DNA of 64,000 bases from Arthrobacter sp. SLBN-122. Lineage in GTDB: Bacteria > Actinomycetota > Actinomycetes > Actinomycetales > Micrococcaceae. The notes beneath the pieces are model-generated. The model was not told the origin of the DNA. It saw nothing but the letters and a program-made list of their open reading frames with translations, and made no database searches. Below are positions 45,099-54,806 of this stretch, in pieces; the stretch's first letter is position 1; every line of letters begins with the position of its first letter. Location: the NCBI RefSeq assembly GCF_006715165.1, contig NZ_VFMS01000001.1, forward strand, positions 3,596,001 through 3,660,000, given 5' to 3'. A program made the position numbers and the translations under genes.

Positions 45099-46445
45099 AT
45101 GGCTTCTCAACGAGGAGAGTCCCTTGACACCGTGAAGACGCGGCGCAAAGGCCTGGACAAATCGCACTACCTTTACATTGCCGTCATCGTCGCCGTGATC
45201 CTGGGTGCAGCCGTCGGCCTGCTGTTCCCGGAAGTCGGCAAGTCCCTCAAGCCCCTGGGTGACGGATTCATCAAGCTCATCAAGATGATGATCGCTCCGG
45301 TCATTTTCTGCACCATCGTCCTGGGCATCGGCTCCATTGCCAAGGCGGCCACCGTCGGTAAGGTCGGTGGCCTCGCCCTGGGCTACTTCGTCGTCATGTC
45401 CACCTTCGCCCTGGCCATCGGCCTTGTGGTGGGAAACATCATCCACCCGGGTGAGGGCCTGAAGCTGTCGCCGTACGACCCCAACAAGAAGGCCGCCACG
45501 GACAGCACCGTGGACTTCCTGCTGGGAATCATTCCCAGTGACGTCCCCGTCCTGCCCACCCTGCTGGCAGCCATCCTGGTTGGCTTCGCGCTGCAGAAGA
45601 TGGGCGCCCAGGGTGCCCCCATCCTCAAGGCCGTCAGCTACGGCCAGGCTCTCGTATTCCGCATCCTGATCATGATCATGTGGCTGGCTCCGGTAGGCGC
45701 CTTCGGTGCCATCGCCGCCGTCGTCGGTGCAACGGGCTTCCAGGCAATCATCAGCATGTTCACCCTCATGATTGCCTTCTACATCACCTGCGCCCTGTTC
45801 ATCGTGGTCATCCTCGGCGGACTGCTGCAGGTAGTGGCCGGCGTCAACATCTTCAAGCTCATGAAGTACCTGGCCCGCGAATACCTCCTCATCTTCTCCA
45901 CCTCATCCTCCGAAGCTGCCCTGCCCCGCCTGATCGCCAAGATGGAACACCTGGGCGTCTCCAAGCCCGTCGTCGGCGTCACCGTCCCCACCGGCTACTC
46001 CTTCAACCTTGACGGTACGGCCATCTACCTGACCATGGCCTCGCTCTTCGTCGCCAACGCCATGGGAACCCCGCTGGACCTGGGCGCGCAGATCTCGCTG
46101 CTGATCTTCATGATCATCGCCTCCAAGGGCGCCGCCGGCGTGACCGGCGCCGGCCTGGCAACCCTGGCGGCCGGCCTGCAGGCCCACCGTCCAGAGCTGC
46201 TGGGCGGCGTGGGCATGATCGTCGGCATCGACCGGTTCATGTCCGAGGCCCGTGCCCTGACCAACTTCACGGGCAACGCCGTGGCCACCGTCCTGATCGG
46301 CACCTGGGTCAAGGAGATCGACGGCGGCCAGGTGGGCCGGGTGCTCTCCGGCGAAGAACCCTTCGACGAAGCAACCATGATGGTCCACCACCACGGCGAG
46401 ATGGCACCCAAGGAAGAGGGCGCACGCGAGGCCGCAAAGGCCTAG
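45099..46445 (+). CDS. Dicarboxylate/amino acid:cation symporter (DctA/GltP family)
   Basis: A 448-residue inner-membrane transporter with about eight helices and two re-entrant loops. FSTSSSEAALPRLIAKME is the serine-rich HP1 loop, VTVPTGYSFNLDGTAIYLTMA is read as the substrate- and sodium-binding NLDGT motif region, and TNFTGNAVATVLIGTW the last helix with the substrate-binding Asn/Thr (here lacking the typical D-x-x-R-T arrangement in full: GIDRFMSEARALTN). C4-dicarboxylates are the likely substrates given the adjacent CitA/DcuS-type system. ATG 45099 has AAGGAG 7 nt upstream. Divergent from the kinase by 158 bp. Confidence 0.9.
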   Translation: MASQRGESLDTVKTRRKGLDKSHYLYIAVIVAVILGAAVGLLFPEVGKSLKPLGDGFIKLIKMMIAPVIFCTIVLGIGSIAKAATVGKVGGLALGYFVVMSTFALAIGLVVGNIIHPGEGLKLSPYDPNKKAATDSTVDFLLGIIPSDVPVLPTLLAAILVGFALQKMGAQGAPILKAVSYGQALVFRILIMIMWLAPVGAFGAIAAVVGATGFQAIISMFTLMIAFYITCALFIVVILGGLLQVVAGVNIFKLMKYLAREYLLIFSTSSSEAALPRLIAKMEHLGVSKPVVGVTVPTGYSFNLDGTAIYLTMASLFVANAMGTPLDLGAQISLLIFMIIASKGAAGVTGAGLATLAAGLQAHRPELLGGVGMIVGIDRFMSEARALTNFTGNAVATVLIGTWVKEIDGGQVGRVLSGEEPFDEATMMVHHHGEMAPKEEGAREAAKA

Positions 46446-46464
46446 CCGCCACCCGCACACCCCA

Positions 46465-46503
46465 CGAAACCGCCCCTGCAGCCATGCTGCGGGGGCGGTT
46501 TCG
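46465..46503 (+). terminator. Terminator after the symporter gene
   Basis: CGAAACCGCCCC pairs with GGGGGCGGTTTCG around a loop with a smaller TGCAG/CTGC pairing, 19 nt after the stop. Confidence 0.8.
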
Positions 46504-46627
46504 CGTTCCCCCCCACTTCAACCTTCGACCTCAGCTAGAGGGTCAAGGCTCAACATTCGCGGAAAGTCAAGTTCCGTCGAATACCGTGTCGGGCGCTGTA
46601 ACCTAGGGAGCAGAACGAACGGCGCTG

Positions 46628-47575
46628 GTGAGCCAGCGGCAGGAAATCACCGTCATCGAAAGTGTGGACAGATACGTGAGCAGCGAACAGGGTTCAGCAA
46701 CTCTGGAGGGCACGGAATTCGACCTGGAAAACGCGGTGATGGGGCCCACCGGGCGCCCATACCGGGAGTTCCCGGAACCCGCGCCGCTGCCCTCCCACGG
46801 TCCGGCACGCGTGATCGCCATGGTCAACCAGAAGGGCGGCGTAGGCAAGACCACCTCCACCATTAACCTCGCCGCGGCGCTCGCCGAGTACGGCCGCCGT
46901 GTCCTGCTGGTGGACTTCGACCCCCAGGGTGCGCTCTCGGCAGGCCTGGGCGTCAACCCGCATGAACTGGACCTCACCGTGTACAACGTCCTGATGGACC
47001 GCAAGGTGGATATCCGCGACGCCATCCACCACACCGGTGTGGAGAACGTGGACCTCCTGCCGGCCAACATCGACCTCTCCGCCGCAGAAGTCCAGCTGGT
47101 CAACGAGGTTGCGCGCGAACAGGTCCTGGACCGTGCGCTCAAAAAAGTCGAAGACGATTACGACGTCGTCCTCATCGACTGCCAGCCCTCCCTGGGACTC
47201 CTGACGGTGAACGCCCTCACTGCAGCCCACGGCGTGATCATTCCGCTCATCTGCGAGTTCTTCGCCCTCCGTGCCGTGGCGCTGCTGGTCGAAACCATCG
47301 ACAAGGTCCAGGACCGGCTGAACCCGCGCCTGCAGGTGGACGGCGTACTGGCCACCATGTACGACGCACGGACACTGCACAGCCGCGAAGTGATCACCCG
47401 GCTGGTGGAGGCATTCGGCGACAAGGTCTTCGAAACGGTCATCAAGCGCTCCATCAAGTTCGCAGACGCCACGGTGGCCGCGGAGCCCATCACCAGCTAC
47501 GCCGGAAACCACGTGGGCGCGGATGCGTACCGCCGGCTGGCCAAGGAGCTGATCTCCCGCGGCGGCGCGCCCTAA
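46628..47575 (+). CDS. parA: ParA-family ATPase upstream of scpAB
   Basis: A 315-residue ATPase. A 60-residue N-terminal extension is followed by deviant Walker A MVNQKGGVGKTTSTINLAAAL, then VLLVDFDPQGALSAGLG and Walker B DVVLIDCQPSLGLLTVNAL. It matches the ParA that precedes scpA in actinobacteria (Rv1708, SCO1772 slot). No ParB partner is adjacent, so its role is tied to SMC/ScpAB rather than proven oriC segregation. GTG 46628 or GTG 46679 may start translation. A TAACCT -10-like site is at 46599. Confidence 0.9.
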   Translation: MSQRQEITVIESVDRYVSSEQGSATLEGTEFDLENAVMGPTGRPYREFPEPAPLPSHGPARVIAMVNQKGGVGKTTSTINLAAALAEYGRRVLLVDFDPQGALSAGLGVNPHELDLTVYNVLMDRKVDIRDAIHHTGVENVDLLPANIDLSAAEVQLVNEVAREQVLDRALKKVEDDYDVVLIDCQPSLGLLTVNALTAAHGVIIPLICEFFALRAVALLVETIDKVQDRLNPRLQVDGVLATMYDARTLHSREVITRLVEAFGDKVFETVIKRSIKFADATVAAEPITSYAGNHVGADAYRRLAKELISRGGAP

Positions 47576-47582
47576 GCACGCC

Positions 47583-48398
47583 GTGGCCGAATCCAAACCC
47601 GGCTTCGAGGTGCGGCTGGCCAACTTCACGGGTCCGTTCGACCTCCTCCTGGGACTGATCGCCAAGCACCAGCTGGACATCACCGAAGTGGCCATCGCCA
47701 CCGTCACGGATGAGTTCATCAAGTACATCCGGAAACTGCAGCAGCTCGGCGAAGAATGGGCGCTGGACGAGGCCAGCGAGTTCCTGGTGATCGCCGCCAC
47801 GCTGCTGGACCTCAAGGCAGCACGGCTCCTTCCGGCCGGTGAAGTGGAGGACGACGAGGACATCGCCCTGCTGGAAGCACGGGACCTCCTCTTTGCCCGG
47901 TTGCTGCAGTACAAGGCCTTCAAACAGGTGGCAGGAATCCTTGGCGAAACCCTTCACCAGGAAGGCCGGCGCTTTCCGCGGCAGGTGGCCCTGGAGGAGC
48001 ACTTCGCGGCGATGCTCCCCGAGCTGGTCTGGAAGCACACACCGGAGCAGTTCGCCGCGCTGGCCGAGGCCGCGCTCCGGCCTAAAGCGCTGGCCCAGCC
48101 GCCCCAGGTGGCACTCGGACACCTGCACGGAAGCACCGTCAGCGTCAAGGAAGAAGCGAGGATGCTGGGGCTCCGCCTTCAGCAGGAATCGCCCCAGACC
48201 TTCCGTTCCCTGATTGCCGACGCCGAGTCCACCCTGGTGGTGGTGGCCAGGTTCCTGGCCCTCCTGGAACTGTTCCGGGACCGGGCCGTCGCGTTCGACC
48301 AGCTGTCCCCTCTGGCCGAGCTTGCCATCCACTGGACAGCCGAAGGCCGGGACTGGTCTGCAGAAAACCTGAGCGAAGAGTATGAGGAGCAACCGTGA
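47583..48398 (+). CDS. scpA: Segregation and condensation protein A
   Basis: Kleisin subunit of the SMC-ScpAB condensin. It is 271 residues. FEVRLANFTGPFDLLLGLIAK is the conserved N-terminal block that binds the SMC neck. EFLVIAATLLDLKAARLLP follows, and the C-terminal winged helix (about 200-271, VVVARFLALLELFRDRAV) binds the SMC head. GTG start 7 nt after parA; its end overlaps scpB by 4 nt (GTGA). Confidence 0.94.
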   Translation: MAESKPGFEVRLANFTGPFDLLLGLIAKHQLDITEVAIATVTDEFIKYIRKLQQLGEEWALDEASEFLVIAATLLDLKAARLLPAGEVEDDEDIALLEARDLLFARLLQYKAFKQVAGILGETLHQEGRRFPRQVALEEHFAAMLPELVWKHTPEQFAALAEAALRPKALAQPPQVALGHLHGSTVSVKEEARMLGLRLQQESPQTFRSLIADAESTLVVVARFLALLELFRDRAVAFDQLSPLAELAIHWTAEGRDWSAENLSEEYEEQP

Positions 48399-49069
48399 AC
48401 CCCAAGCCGCAGGAAAGGGCGCCCCAGGAGGATCTGGACCACGGCCCGGACTTCGACGACCTCCCCGGCGGTGCCAAAGCTGCCCTCGAAGCTGTCCTCA
48501 TGGTCCTCGACGAACCAGCCACCGAAGAGGAGCTGGCTGCGGGAGTGGGCCTGACGGTCAATACCGTCCGCTCCCTCCTGGCAGAACTGCAGCGTGAGTA
48601 TAACGGCTATACTGTTAAAGCCCCGGAGATGGAGGATGCCAGCCACGCTGGCATCGGTTCCAGCCCCCGGGGTTTTGAATTGCGGAACATCGCCGGTGGC
48701 TGGCGGATCTACTCGCGCACGGAGTTTGCCGACATTGTGGGCAAATATGTGCTTGAAGGGCAGACGGCCAGGCTTACCCAGGCGGCGTTGGAAACACTGG
48801 CAGTCATCGCGTACCGCCAGCCCGTCTCCCGGGCCAGGGTGTCTGCGATTCGCGGTGTCAATGTTGATTCCGTCGTACGGACGCTTGCCCAGCGCGGGCT
48901 GATCGAGGACGCGGGAGCCGATCCCGAGTCCGGCGCAATCCTCTACCGGACCACCTCCTATTTCCTCGAACGGATGGGAATCAGTTCAGTGGGGGACCTG
49001 CCCCAGCTGTCGCCGCACCTTCCGGGGCTCGACGGGATCGCAGAGTTCTACGACGCCGGGACGATGTAG
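48395..49069 (+). CDS. scpB: Segregation and condensation protein B
   Basis: ScpB dimer subunit, two winged-helix domains. It is 224 residues. AALEAVLMVLDEPATEEELA begins the first domain, and TQAALETLAVIAYRQPVSRARVSAIRGVNVDSVVRTL, read as consecutive blocks, is the family core. A 30-residue charged linker precedes the fold. Translationally coupled to scpA. Confidence 0.94.
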   Translation: MNPKPQERAPQEDLDHGPDFDDLPGGAKAALEAVLMVLDEPATEEELAAGVGLTVNTVRSLLAELQREYNGYTVKAPEMEDASHAGIGSSPRGFELRNIAGGWRIYSRTEFADIVGKYVLEGQTARLTQAALETLAVIAYRQPVSRARVSAIRGVNVDSVVRTLAQRGLIEDAGADPESGAILYRTTSYFLERMGISSVGDLPQLSPHLPGLDGIAEFYDAGTM

Positions 49070-49202
49070 GCAGGCGCCCTGCCGGCACCTGTCCCATCAG
49101 CAGGTTTTATCAGGTTTTTTATCAGGGCAGACGAAGTCTGCACGGCTGGCTAGGGTTGTCCTTGGACATCTTTGCCGGCCAAAACACATTGAAGGACGGG
49201 TC

Positions 49203-50411
49203 ATGACACAGGCGGGACGCCAGGGTTCACCACGTAACGGTTCGGGACGCGGCGGGAACGAACGCAACAATTCCCAGCAGCGCAGCACACAGGGCGGCGG
49301 CTTCAGCGGAGGCTCCCGCGGCGGAACAGGCAAGCGAGGCGCCGGCTTTGGCGGGGACCGGCCGCACCGAAGCCCCAAGCCGCGCGAGGAACGCTTTATT
49401 GACCCCGACCTCGCGGGGGACCAGCAGGGACGTCCGGCTGAGGGTGCCCGTGGCGCGAAGCCGTCGTCGCGGAAGCCCGCTGCCCGCAAGCCCGGCGCCA
49501 AGAAGGCTCCCGGAACTCCCGGCGCCCTCAAGCCCAAGCCGCGTACCGGCACTCCCGGGGCAGCAGCTTCGCGTGCCTTTGGCAGCGAACGCTTCGGCCA
49601 GAACCTGGGTCCGGTCCGCAAGCCCGGCCGGAAGAAGGGTCCCCGCGGCAACGTTCCGCAGTCGGAACTCCACGATGCCGACGGCGTGCGCCTCCAGAAG
49701 GTCATGGCGTCCGCAGGAGTGGCGTCCCGGCGCGTCTGTGAAGAGATGATCGCCGAGGGCCGCGTTGAGGTGGACGGCCAGGTGGTCACGGAACTCGGCA
49801 TGCGCGTCGATCCCAAGACCGCCGTCATCCACGTTGACGGCCTGCGGATCCAGCTGGACGAGAACCTGGTCTACATGGTGTTCAACAAGCCCAAGGGCGT
49901 GGTGTCCACCATGGAGGACCCCGAGGGCCGGCCCTGCATCAGCGACTTCCTGAAGAGCAACAAGAACACCGGCGAACGCCTCTTCCACGTGGGCAGGCTC
50001 GACGTCGCCACCGAAGGCCTGCTGTTGCTGACCAACGACGGCGAACTGGCCAACAGGCTGACCCACCCGTCCTACGAAGTCCCCAAGACCTACCTGGTGC
50101 AGGTGCGCGGGCCGTTCCCGCAGGGCGTCGGCGCCCAGCTGAAGTCCGGCGTGGAACTGGAGGATGGCTTCGCGAACGTCGACTCCTTCCGCCTGGTGGA
50201 CTCCACCCCGGGCCACGTTCTGATCGAGGTTGTGCTCCACTCGGGCAAGAACCGGATCGTCCGCCGCCTCTTCGATGCCGTCGGTTTCCCGGTCCAGCGG
50301 CTGGTCCGCGTCAAGGTGGGCCCCATCGGCCTCGGTGACCAGCGCCAGGGCAGCATCCGCAACCTGGGCAAGCAGGAAGTCGGCCACCTGCTGGCATCCG
50401 TAGGACTCTGA
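49203..50411 (+). CDS. rluB: 23S rRNA pseudouridine synthase RluB-like with basic disordered N-terminus
   Basis: A 402-residue protein. Residues 1-160 are low complexity and rich in Gly, Arg, Ser, Lys and Pro (GFSGGSRGGTGKRGAGFGGD, KPAARKPGAKKAPGTPGAL). The S4 domain starts near 161 (RLQKVMASAGVASRRVCEEM). The RsuA-type catalytic domain has the active Asp in HVGRLDVATEGLLLLTNDGE (about residue 265), and KNRIVRRLFDAVGFPV follows. Expected target is U2605 of 23S rRNA by family. ATG 49203 has GAAGGA 8 nt upstream; 133-nt gap after scpB. Confidence 0.92.
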   Translation: MTQAGRQGSPRNGSGRGGNERNNSQQRSTQGGGFSGGSRGGTGKRGAGFGGDRPHRSPKPREERFIDPDLAGDQQGRPAEGARGAKPSSRKPAARKPGAKKAPGTPGALKPKPRTGTPGAAASRAFGSERFGQNLGPVRKPGRKKGPRGNVPQSELHDADGVRLQKVMASAGVASRRVCEEMIAEGRVEVDGQVVTELGMRVDPKTAVIHVDGLRIQLDENLVYMVFNKPKGVVSTMEDPEGRPCISDFLKSNKNTGERLFHVGRLDVATEGLLLLTNDGELANRLTHPSYEVPKTYLVQVRGPFPQGVGAQLKSGVELEDGFANVDSFRLVDSTPGHVLIEVVLHSGKNRIVRRLFDAVGFPVQRLVRVKVGPIGLGDQRQGSIRNLGKQEVGHLLASVGL

Positions 50412-50414
50412 CGC

Positions 50415-51524
50415 ATGTCGGCGTTCAAAAGCCAGGGCCGTGGCCACCTGGATGGCCCGGTAGTGGTGATTGGCACCGGACTGCTGGGCACCAGCATCGG
50501 GCTGGGCCTGCGCGGCCGTGGTGTACCGGTATTCCTGTCCGACCCCTCGCCCACCAACCAGGCGGTGGCGGTGGACATCGGTGCCGGACGTCCCTTGGCG
50601 GACCTCGGGGACGCCAAGCCCCAGCTTGTGGTGGTCGCCGCTCCGCCGGACGTTACGGCCGACGTCGTGTACAAGGCGCTCGCTGATTACCCAGCCGCCG
50701 TCGTGGTGGACATTGCCAGCGTCAAGGCGGACATCCTGGCCCGGCTGTGCAGCCTCGGTGCCGACCTCAGGCGCTACGTGGGCACCCACCCCATGGCTGG
50801 GCGGGAAAAGTCCGGTCCGGTAGCCGCGCGCGGCGAGCTGTTTACGTCCATGCCATGGGTGATCTGCCCGTCGGAGGAGACCTCCGGCGCTGCCCTTCAG
50901 GTGGCACGGTCGCTCGCCTCGGACCTGGGGGCAGTGGTCTCGCAGTTCACGGCGGACGAACATGATGAGGCGGTGGCCCTGGTGTCGCACCTGCCCCAGG
51001 TCATGTCCTCCCTGCTGGCCAGTCGTCTCCAGGGAACCCCGCTGCATGCCCTGTCCCTGGCCGGCAACGGCCTGCGGGACGTCACCAGGATCGCCGCGAG
51101 CGACCCCACTCTGTGGGTGCAGATCCTGGGCGGGAATGCGGCCAAAGTCGTGGAGATCCTGTACGGCGTCCGTGAGGACCTGAATCGCCTCATTGGGACT
51201 TTGGAGCAGCCCTCGGCGCCGGGAGCCCGGCTGGACCTGGCGCAGCTGATCAGTGAGGGCAACGCCGGGCAGGCCCGGATTCCCGGCAAGCACGGCGGCC
51301 CGCCGCAGGCATATTCCTGGCTCACCGTCCTGGTGGATGACAAGCCCGGCCAGATCGCGCAGCTGCTCACCGAAATTGGTGAAATCGGCGTGAACGTGGA
51401 AGACCTTCGGCTGGACCATTCCTCAGGACAGAACGTTGGCATGGTGGAATTGTCTGTGTTGCCGAACAAGCACGACCACCTGATCGAAGCTCTCAACGAC
51501 CGCGGATGGCGGGTACTTCAGTAA
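50415..51524 (+). CDS. tyrA: Prephenate dehydrogenase with ACT domain
   Basis: Makes 4-hydroxyphenylpyruvate for tyrosine. It is 369 residues. The Rossmann motif is VVVIGTGLLGTSIGLGLRGRG. VVVDIASVKADIL and GTHPMAGREKSGPVAA form the prephenate site, including the catalytic His. HLPQVMSSLLASRL and LAGNGLRDVTRIAASDPTLW complete the helical domain. About 300-369 is an ACT domain (YSWLTVLVDDKPGQIAQLLT), suggesting tyrosine feedback. Starts 3 nt after rluB and overlaps cmk by one base (TAATG). Confidence 0.93.
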   Translation: MSAFKSQGRGHLDGPVVVIGTGLLGTSIGLGLRGRGVPVFLSDPSPTNQAVAVDIGAGRPLADLGDAKPQLVVVAAPPDVTADVVYKALADYPAAVVVDIASVKADILARLCSLGADLRRYVGTHPMAGREKSGPVAARGELFTSMPWVICPSEETSGAALQVARSLASDLGAVVSQFTADEHDEAVALVSHLPQVMSSLLASRLQGTPLHALSLAGNGLRDVTRIAASDPTLWVQILGGNAAKVVEILYGVREDLNRLIGTLEQPSAPGARLDLAQLISEGNAGQARIPGKHGGPPQAYSWLTVLVDDKPGQIAQLLTEIGEIGVNVEDLRLDHSSGQNVGMVELSVLPNKHDHLIEALNDRGWRVLQ

Positions 51525-52237
51525 TGACACAGGAACTCCTCGAAACCATGCGCGCGTTGCGCATCGGCCGGCCGCTGGTGGTCGCCATCGACGGACCGTC
51601 AGGTTCCGGTAAATCCAGCGTGAGCAAGGAGGTTGCCCGCAGGCTGCGGCTGGCCTACCTGGACACCGGAGCGATGTACCGCGCCCTCACCTGGTACTGC
51701 GTATCCCAGGGTATCGACCTTGACGACGGTGCGGCCGTGGAACAGGCCTCCCGGGACTTCGTGCTGGAATTAAGCACCAGCCCGCAGGAGGAATACGTCC
51801 GGGTGGGCGGCGTGGACGTCACCGACGCCATCCGTGAACCGGAAATTTCCTCCGCGGTCAGCTCTGTGGCCACCACCCTTGGTGCACGGACCGAACTCAT
51901 CCGCCGCCAGCGGGACCTCATCGAAAAGCACCACCGCCGGATGGTGGTGGAAGGCAGGGACATTACCACCGTCGTCGCGCCCGGAGCCGAGGTGCGCATG
52001 CTCCTCACCGCAAGCGAGGAAGCCCGCCTTCGCCGGCGGGGCATCCAGCTGGGCGGGACGCAGAACGCCGAGCAGCTGGCAGCCCAGGTGACCCACCGGG
52101 ATGCGAAGGACTCAACCGTGGTGAACTTCACCCAGGCCGCTTCCGGGGTGGTGACGCTGGACTCCTCGGACCTGGACTTCGAGCAGACCGTCAACGCCGC
52201 GCTGGTAATCGTCACCAAGGTGCTCAACCGTGACTGA
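51524..52237 (+). CDS. cmk: Cytidylate kinase
   Basis: Phosphorylates CMP and dCMP. It is 237 residues. P-loop VAIDGPSGSGKSSVSKEVAR, YLDTGAMYRALTWYC for CMP binding, and MVVEGRDITTVVAPGAEVRM with the conserved Arg-Asp. TAATG overlap with tyrA, 8-nt overlap with plsC. An ATP-consuming partner of the pyrG product elsewhere in the window. Confidence 0.94.
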   Translation: MTQELLETMRALRIGRPLVVAIDGPSGSGKSSVSKEVARRLRLAYLDTGAMYRALTWYCVSQGIDLDDGAAVEQASRDFVLELSTSPQEEYVRVGGVDVTDAIREPEISSAVSSVATTLGARTELIRRQRDLIEKHHRRMVVEGRDITTVVAPGAEVRMLLTASEEARLRRRGIQLGGTQNAEQLAAQVTHRDAKDSTVVNFTQAASGVVTLDSSDLDFEQTVNAALVIVTKVLNRD

Positions 52238-52940
52238 CGCCGGCGTGGCCCTGCCGTCCGGCCTGACCATGGCGTGGAGCAGGCCGGTGGGCTGGATCCT
52301 GGACCACTTGGTCTACAGGACCACCGTGACGGGCAGGAGCAACGTTCCCACCGGCGGGCCGGTAATCTTCGCCGCCAACCACATCAGCTTCCTGGACGGG
52401 CCGGTCATGTTCGGCGCGGCACCGCGGCCCATGCACATCCTGGTGAAACAGGAGATGTTCCAGGGTTTCCTGGGCCGGGTGCTTACCGCCTCCGGGCAGC
52501 TTCCGGTGGACCGGCGGGGGGACCGGGCTGCGCTGCAGCGCTGCAAGGACATGCTCGACGCCGGACGCTGCGTTGGGATTCTTCCCGAAGGGACGCGGGG
52601 GAGCGGGTCAGCGGCGGACATCAACGGCGGCGTGGCCTGGCTGGCATTGAACTCCGGTGCCCCCGTTGTTCCGGTCGCCATCCTGGGCACCCGGCAGGGC
52701 AATGAGCACCTGGACTTCGTTCCGCGGCCCGGGCGGCGCTTCCACGTCAGCTTCGGCTCAGCCCTTACCCTGGCCCGCCGGGCCGGCGAAAGCGGGCGTG
52801 CTTCAATGGACAGGGCGGCGCAGGACATCCGTGCAGCGCTGGCAGGGCACGTCCAGGACACCATCCAACTCAGCGGGCAGCCACTGCCCTTCGCTGACCA
52901 TAACGACTTGACAGCAGTAGCCGGGGACGCCGGCAGATGA
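52230..52940 (+). CDS. plsC: 1-acyl-sn-glycerol-3-phosphate acyltransferase
   Basis: Adds the second acyl chain in phosphatidic acid synthesis, at the membrane. It is 236 residues. Block [20 protein letters not shown] is NHxxxxD, block [18 protein letters not shown], block [14 protein letters not shown] and block [16 protein letters not shown], all acyltransferase signatures. No strong hydrophobic helix. The GTG start overlaps cmk by 8 nt, and its end overlaps der by 4 nt. Confidence 0.9.
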   Translation: MTDAGVALPSGLTMAWSRPVGWILDHLVYRTTVTGRSNVPTGGPVIFAANHISFLDGPVMFGAAPRPMHILVKQEMFQGFLGRVLTASGQLPVDRRGDRAALQRCKDMLDAGRCVGILPEGTRGSGSAADINGGVAWLALNSGAPVVPVAILGTRQGNEHLDFVPRPGRRFHVSFGSALTLARRAGESGRASMDRAAQDIRAALAGHVQDTIQLSGQPLPFADHNDLTAVAGDAGR

Positions 52941-54505
52941 CCACTAAGGACAGTGCAATGAGCGACACCACCCAGACTTCCGGGCATTCCGGCGCCGACG
53001 ACGAATACACCCCCGCAGGCACGGACCAGGTTGCCGAACGCTTGGCGGCAATTGGCGACGACGAAGCGGAGCTGCGTGCCGCCTCGCTCCGGGCCGGCCT
53101 CGAGGACTACGAGCTTGACGAAGACGATGCCGCACTGCTGAGCGGGGAATACGGCGACGAGGACGTTGACGGGCCGGTCAAGCTTGATCCCGTCCTGGCG
53201 ATCATCGGGCGGCCGAACGTGGGGAAGTCCACCTTGGTGAACCGCATCCTGGGCCGCCGCGAGGCAGTGGTGGAGGACACCCCGGGCGTCACCCGCGACC
53301 GTGTCATGTACTCGGCCAACTGGAACGGCCGCAACTTCACCCTGGTGGACACCGGTGGGTGGGAACACGACGCCCGAGGCATCCACGCCCGGGTCGCCGA
53401 GCAGGCCGAGATGGCCGTGGAACTCGCCGACGCCGTGCTTTTCGTGGTGGACTCCGCCGTTGGCGCCACTGCCACGGATGAAGGCGTCATGAAGATGCTG
53501 CGCCGCAGCAAGAAGCCGGTCATCATGGTGGCCAACAAGGTGGACGACTTTGCCCAGGAGGCTGACAGCGCTGCCCTGTGGGGCCTCGGCTTCGGCGAGC
53601 CCTACCCGGTCTCGGCCCTTCACGGACGCGGTGTGGCCGACCTCCTGGACCACGTCATGGAGGTGCTGCCGGAGTTCTCCACCATTGAGGGAACCGACCG
53701 TTCCGGCGGCCCCCGCCGCATTGCCCTTATTGGCCGGCCCAACGTGGGGAAGTCCTCGCTGCTGAACAAGCTTGCGGGATCCGAACGGGTAGTGGTGGAC
53801 AACACCGCCGGAACCACCCGCGACCCGGTGGACGAATTCATCGAACTCGGCGGCCGCACCTGGCGGTTCGTGGATACCGCCGGCATCCGCCGCCGCCAGC
53901 ACATGGCCCAGGGTGCTGACTTCTACGCCTCACTCCGGACGCAGTCCGCTCTCGAAAAGGCGGAGGTCGCCGTCGTACTCCTCGCCGTGGACGAGGTCCT
54001 CAGCGAACAGGACGTCCGCATCCTGCAGCTGGCCATCGAGTCCGGCCGCGCGCTGGTCCTGGCCTTCAATAAATGGGACCTGCTGGACGACGAGCGCCGC
54101 CGCTACCTGGAGCGCGAAATCGAGCAGGACCTGGCGCACGTCGAATGGGCGCCGCGGGTCAACATTTCGGCGAAGACCGGCTGGCACAAGGACCGCCTGG
54201 TTCCGGCCCTGGACCTTGCCCTGGAGAACTGGGACAAGCGCATCGCCACCGGCCGCCTCAACGCCTTCCTGGGTGAGCTCGTGGCTGCGCACCCCCACCC
54301 GGTCCGCGGCGGCAAGCAGCCGCGCATCCTGTTCGGCACCCAGGCCTCCAGCCGGCCGCCCAAGTTCGTGCTGTTCACCACGGGCTTCCTGGACCCGGGG
54401 TACCGCCGGTTCATTACCCGCCGCCTGCGCGAGACCTTCGGATTCGAAGGCACCCCGATTGAGGTCAGCATGCGCGTCCGGGAAAAGCGTGGCCGCAAGC
54501 GTTAA
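52937..54505 (+). CDS. der: Ribosome-assembly GTPase Der (EngA)
   Basis: Double GTPase needed for 50S assembly. It is 522 residues. Domain 1: G1 [19 protein letters not shown]3 VDTGGWE, G4 VANKVD. Domain 2: G1 [19 protein letters not shown]3 VDTAGI, G4 [11 protein letters not shown]-like C-terminus ends VREKRGRKR. An acidic extension of about 85 residues ([19 protein letters not shown]) precedes domain 1, as in other actinobacterial Der proteins. Last gene of the parA-scpAB-rluB-tyrA-cmk-plsC-der run. Confidence 0.95.
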   Translation: MTTKDSAMSDTTQTSGHSGADDEYTPAGTDQVAERLAAIGDDEAELRAASLRAGLEDYELDEDDAALLSGEYGDEDVDGPVKLDPVLAIIGRPNVGKSTLVNRILGRREAVVEDTPGVTRDRVMYSANWNGRNFTLVDTGGWEHDARGIHARVAEQAEMAVELADAVLFVVDSAVGATATDEGVMKMLRRSKKPVIMVANKVDDFAQEADSAALWGLGFGEPYPVSALHGRGVADLLDHVMEVLPEFSTIEGTDRSGGPRRIALIGRPNVGKSSLLNKLAGSERVVVDNTAGTTRDPVDEFIELGGRTWRFVDTAGIRRRQHMAQGADFYASLRTQSALEKAEVAVVLLAVDEVLSEQDVRILQLAIESGRALVLAFNKWDLLDDERRRYLEREIEQDLAHVEWAPRVNISAKTGWHKDRLVPALDLALENWDKRIATGRLNAFLGELVAAHPHPVRGGKQPRILFGTQASSRPPKFVLFTTGFLDPGYRRFITRRLRETFGFEGTPIEVSMRVREKRGRKR

Positions 54506-54641
54506 TTGCGACACACCTGGGGCTGATCGCCGGAAAGTGTCACAGGCACCCCTCCGGATCGTGTAAGCTCTTCTAGGTGGTTCGGCCGGACTGCTGATGA
54601 AAATCCTCGGGTTTGAGTTCAGCGGAGAACGGCGGAACCAG

Positions 54642-54718
<77 letters not shown>

Positions 54719-54719
54719 C

Positions 54720-54757
54720 AAAGCCGCGGAAACCTCAGGGTTTCCGCGGCTTTTTCG
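54720..54757 (+). terminator. Terminator after tRNA-Pro
   Basis: AAAGCCGCGGAAACC and GGTTTCCGCGGCTTT form a 15-bp stem with a short TCAG-type loop, followed by TT. A classical intrinsic terminator. Confidence 0.88.
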
Positions 54758-54769
54758 TTGCCGGATTTG

Positions 54770-54793
54770 GGGTTATAGGACAAAGCGTGTGTA
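54770..54793 (+). repeat. Left terminal inverted repeat of the IS
   Basis: GGGTTATAGGACAAAGCGTG then TGTA; matches the right end with one difference. Confidence 0.9.
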
Positions 54794-54806
54794 AATCCCG
54801 GGCGCG

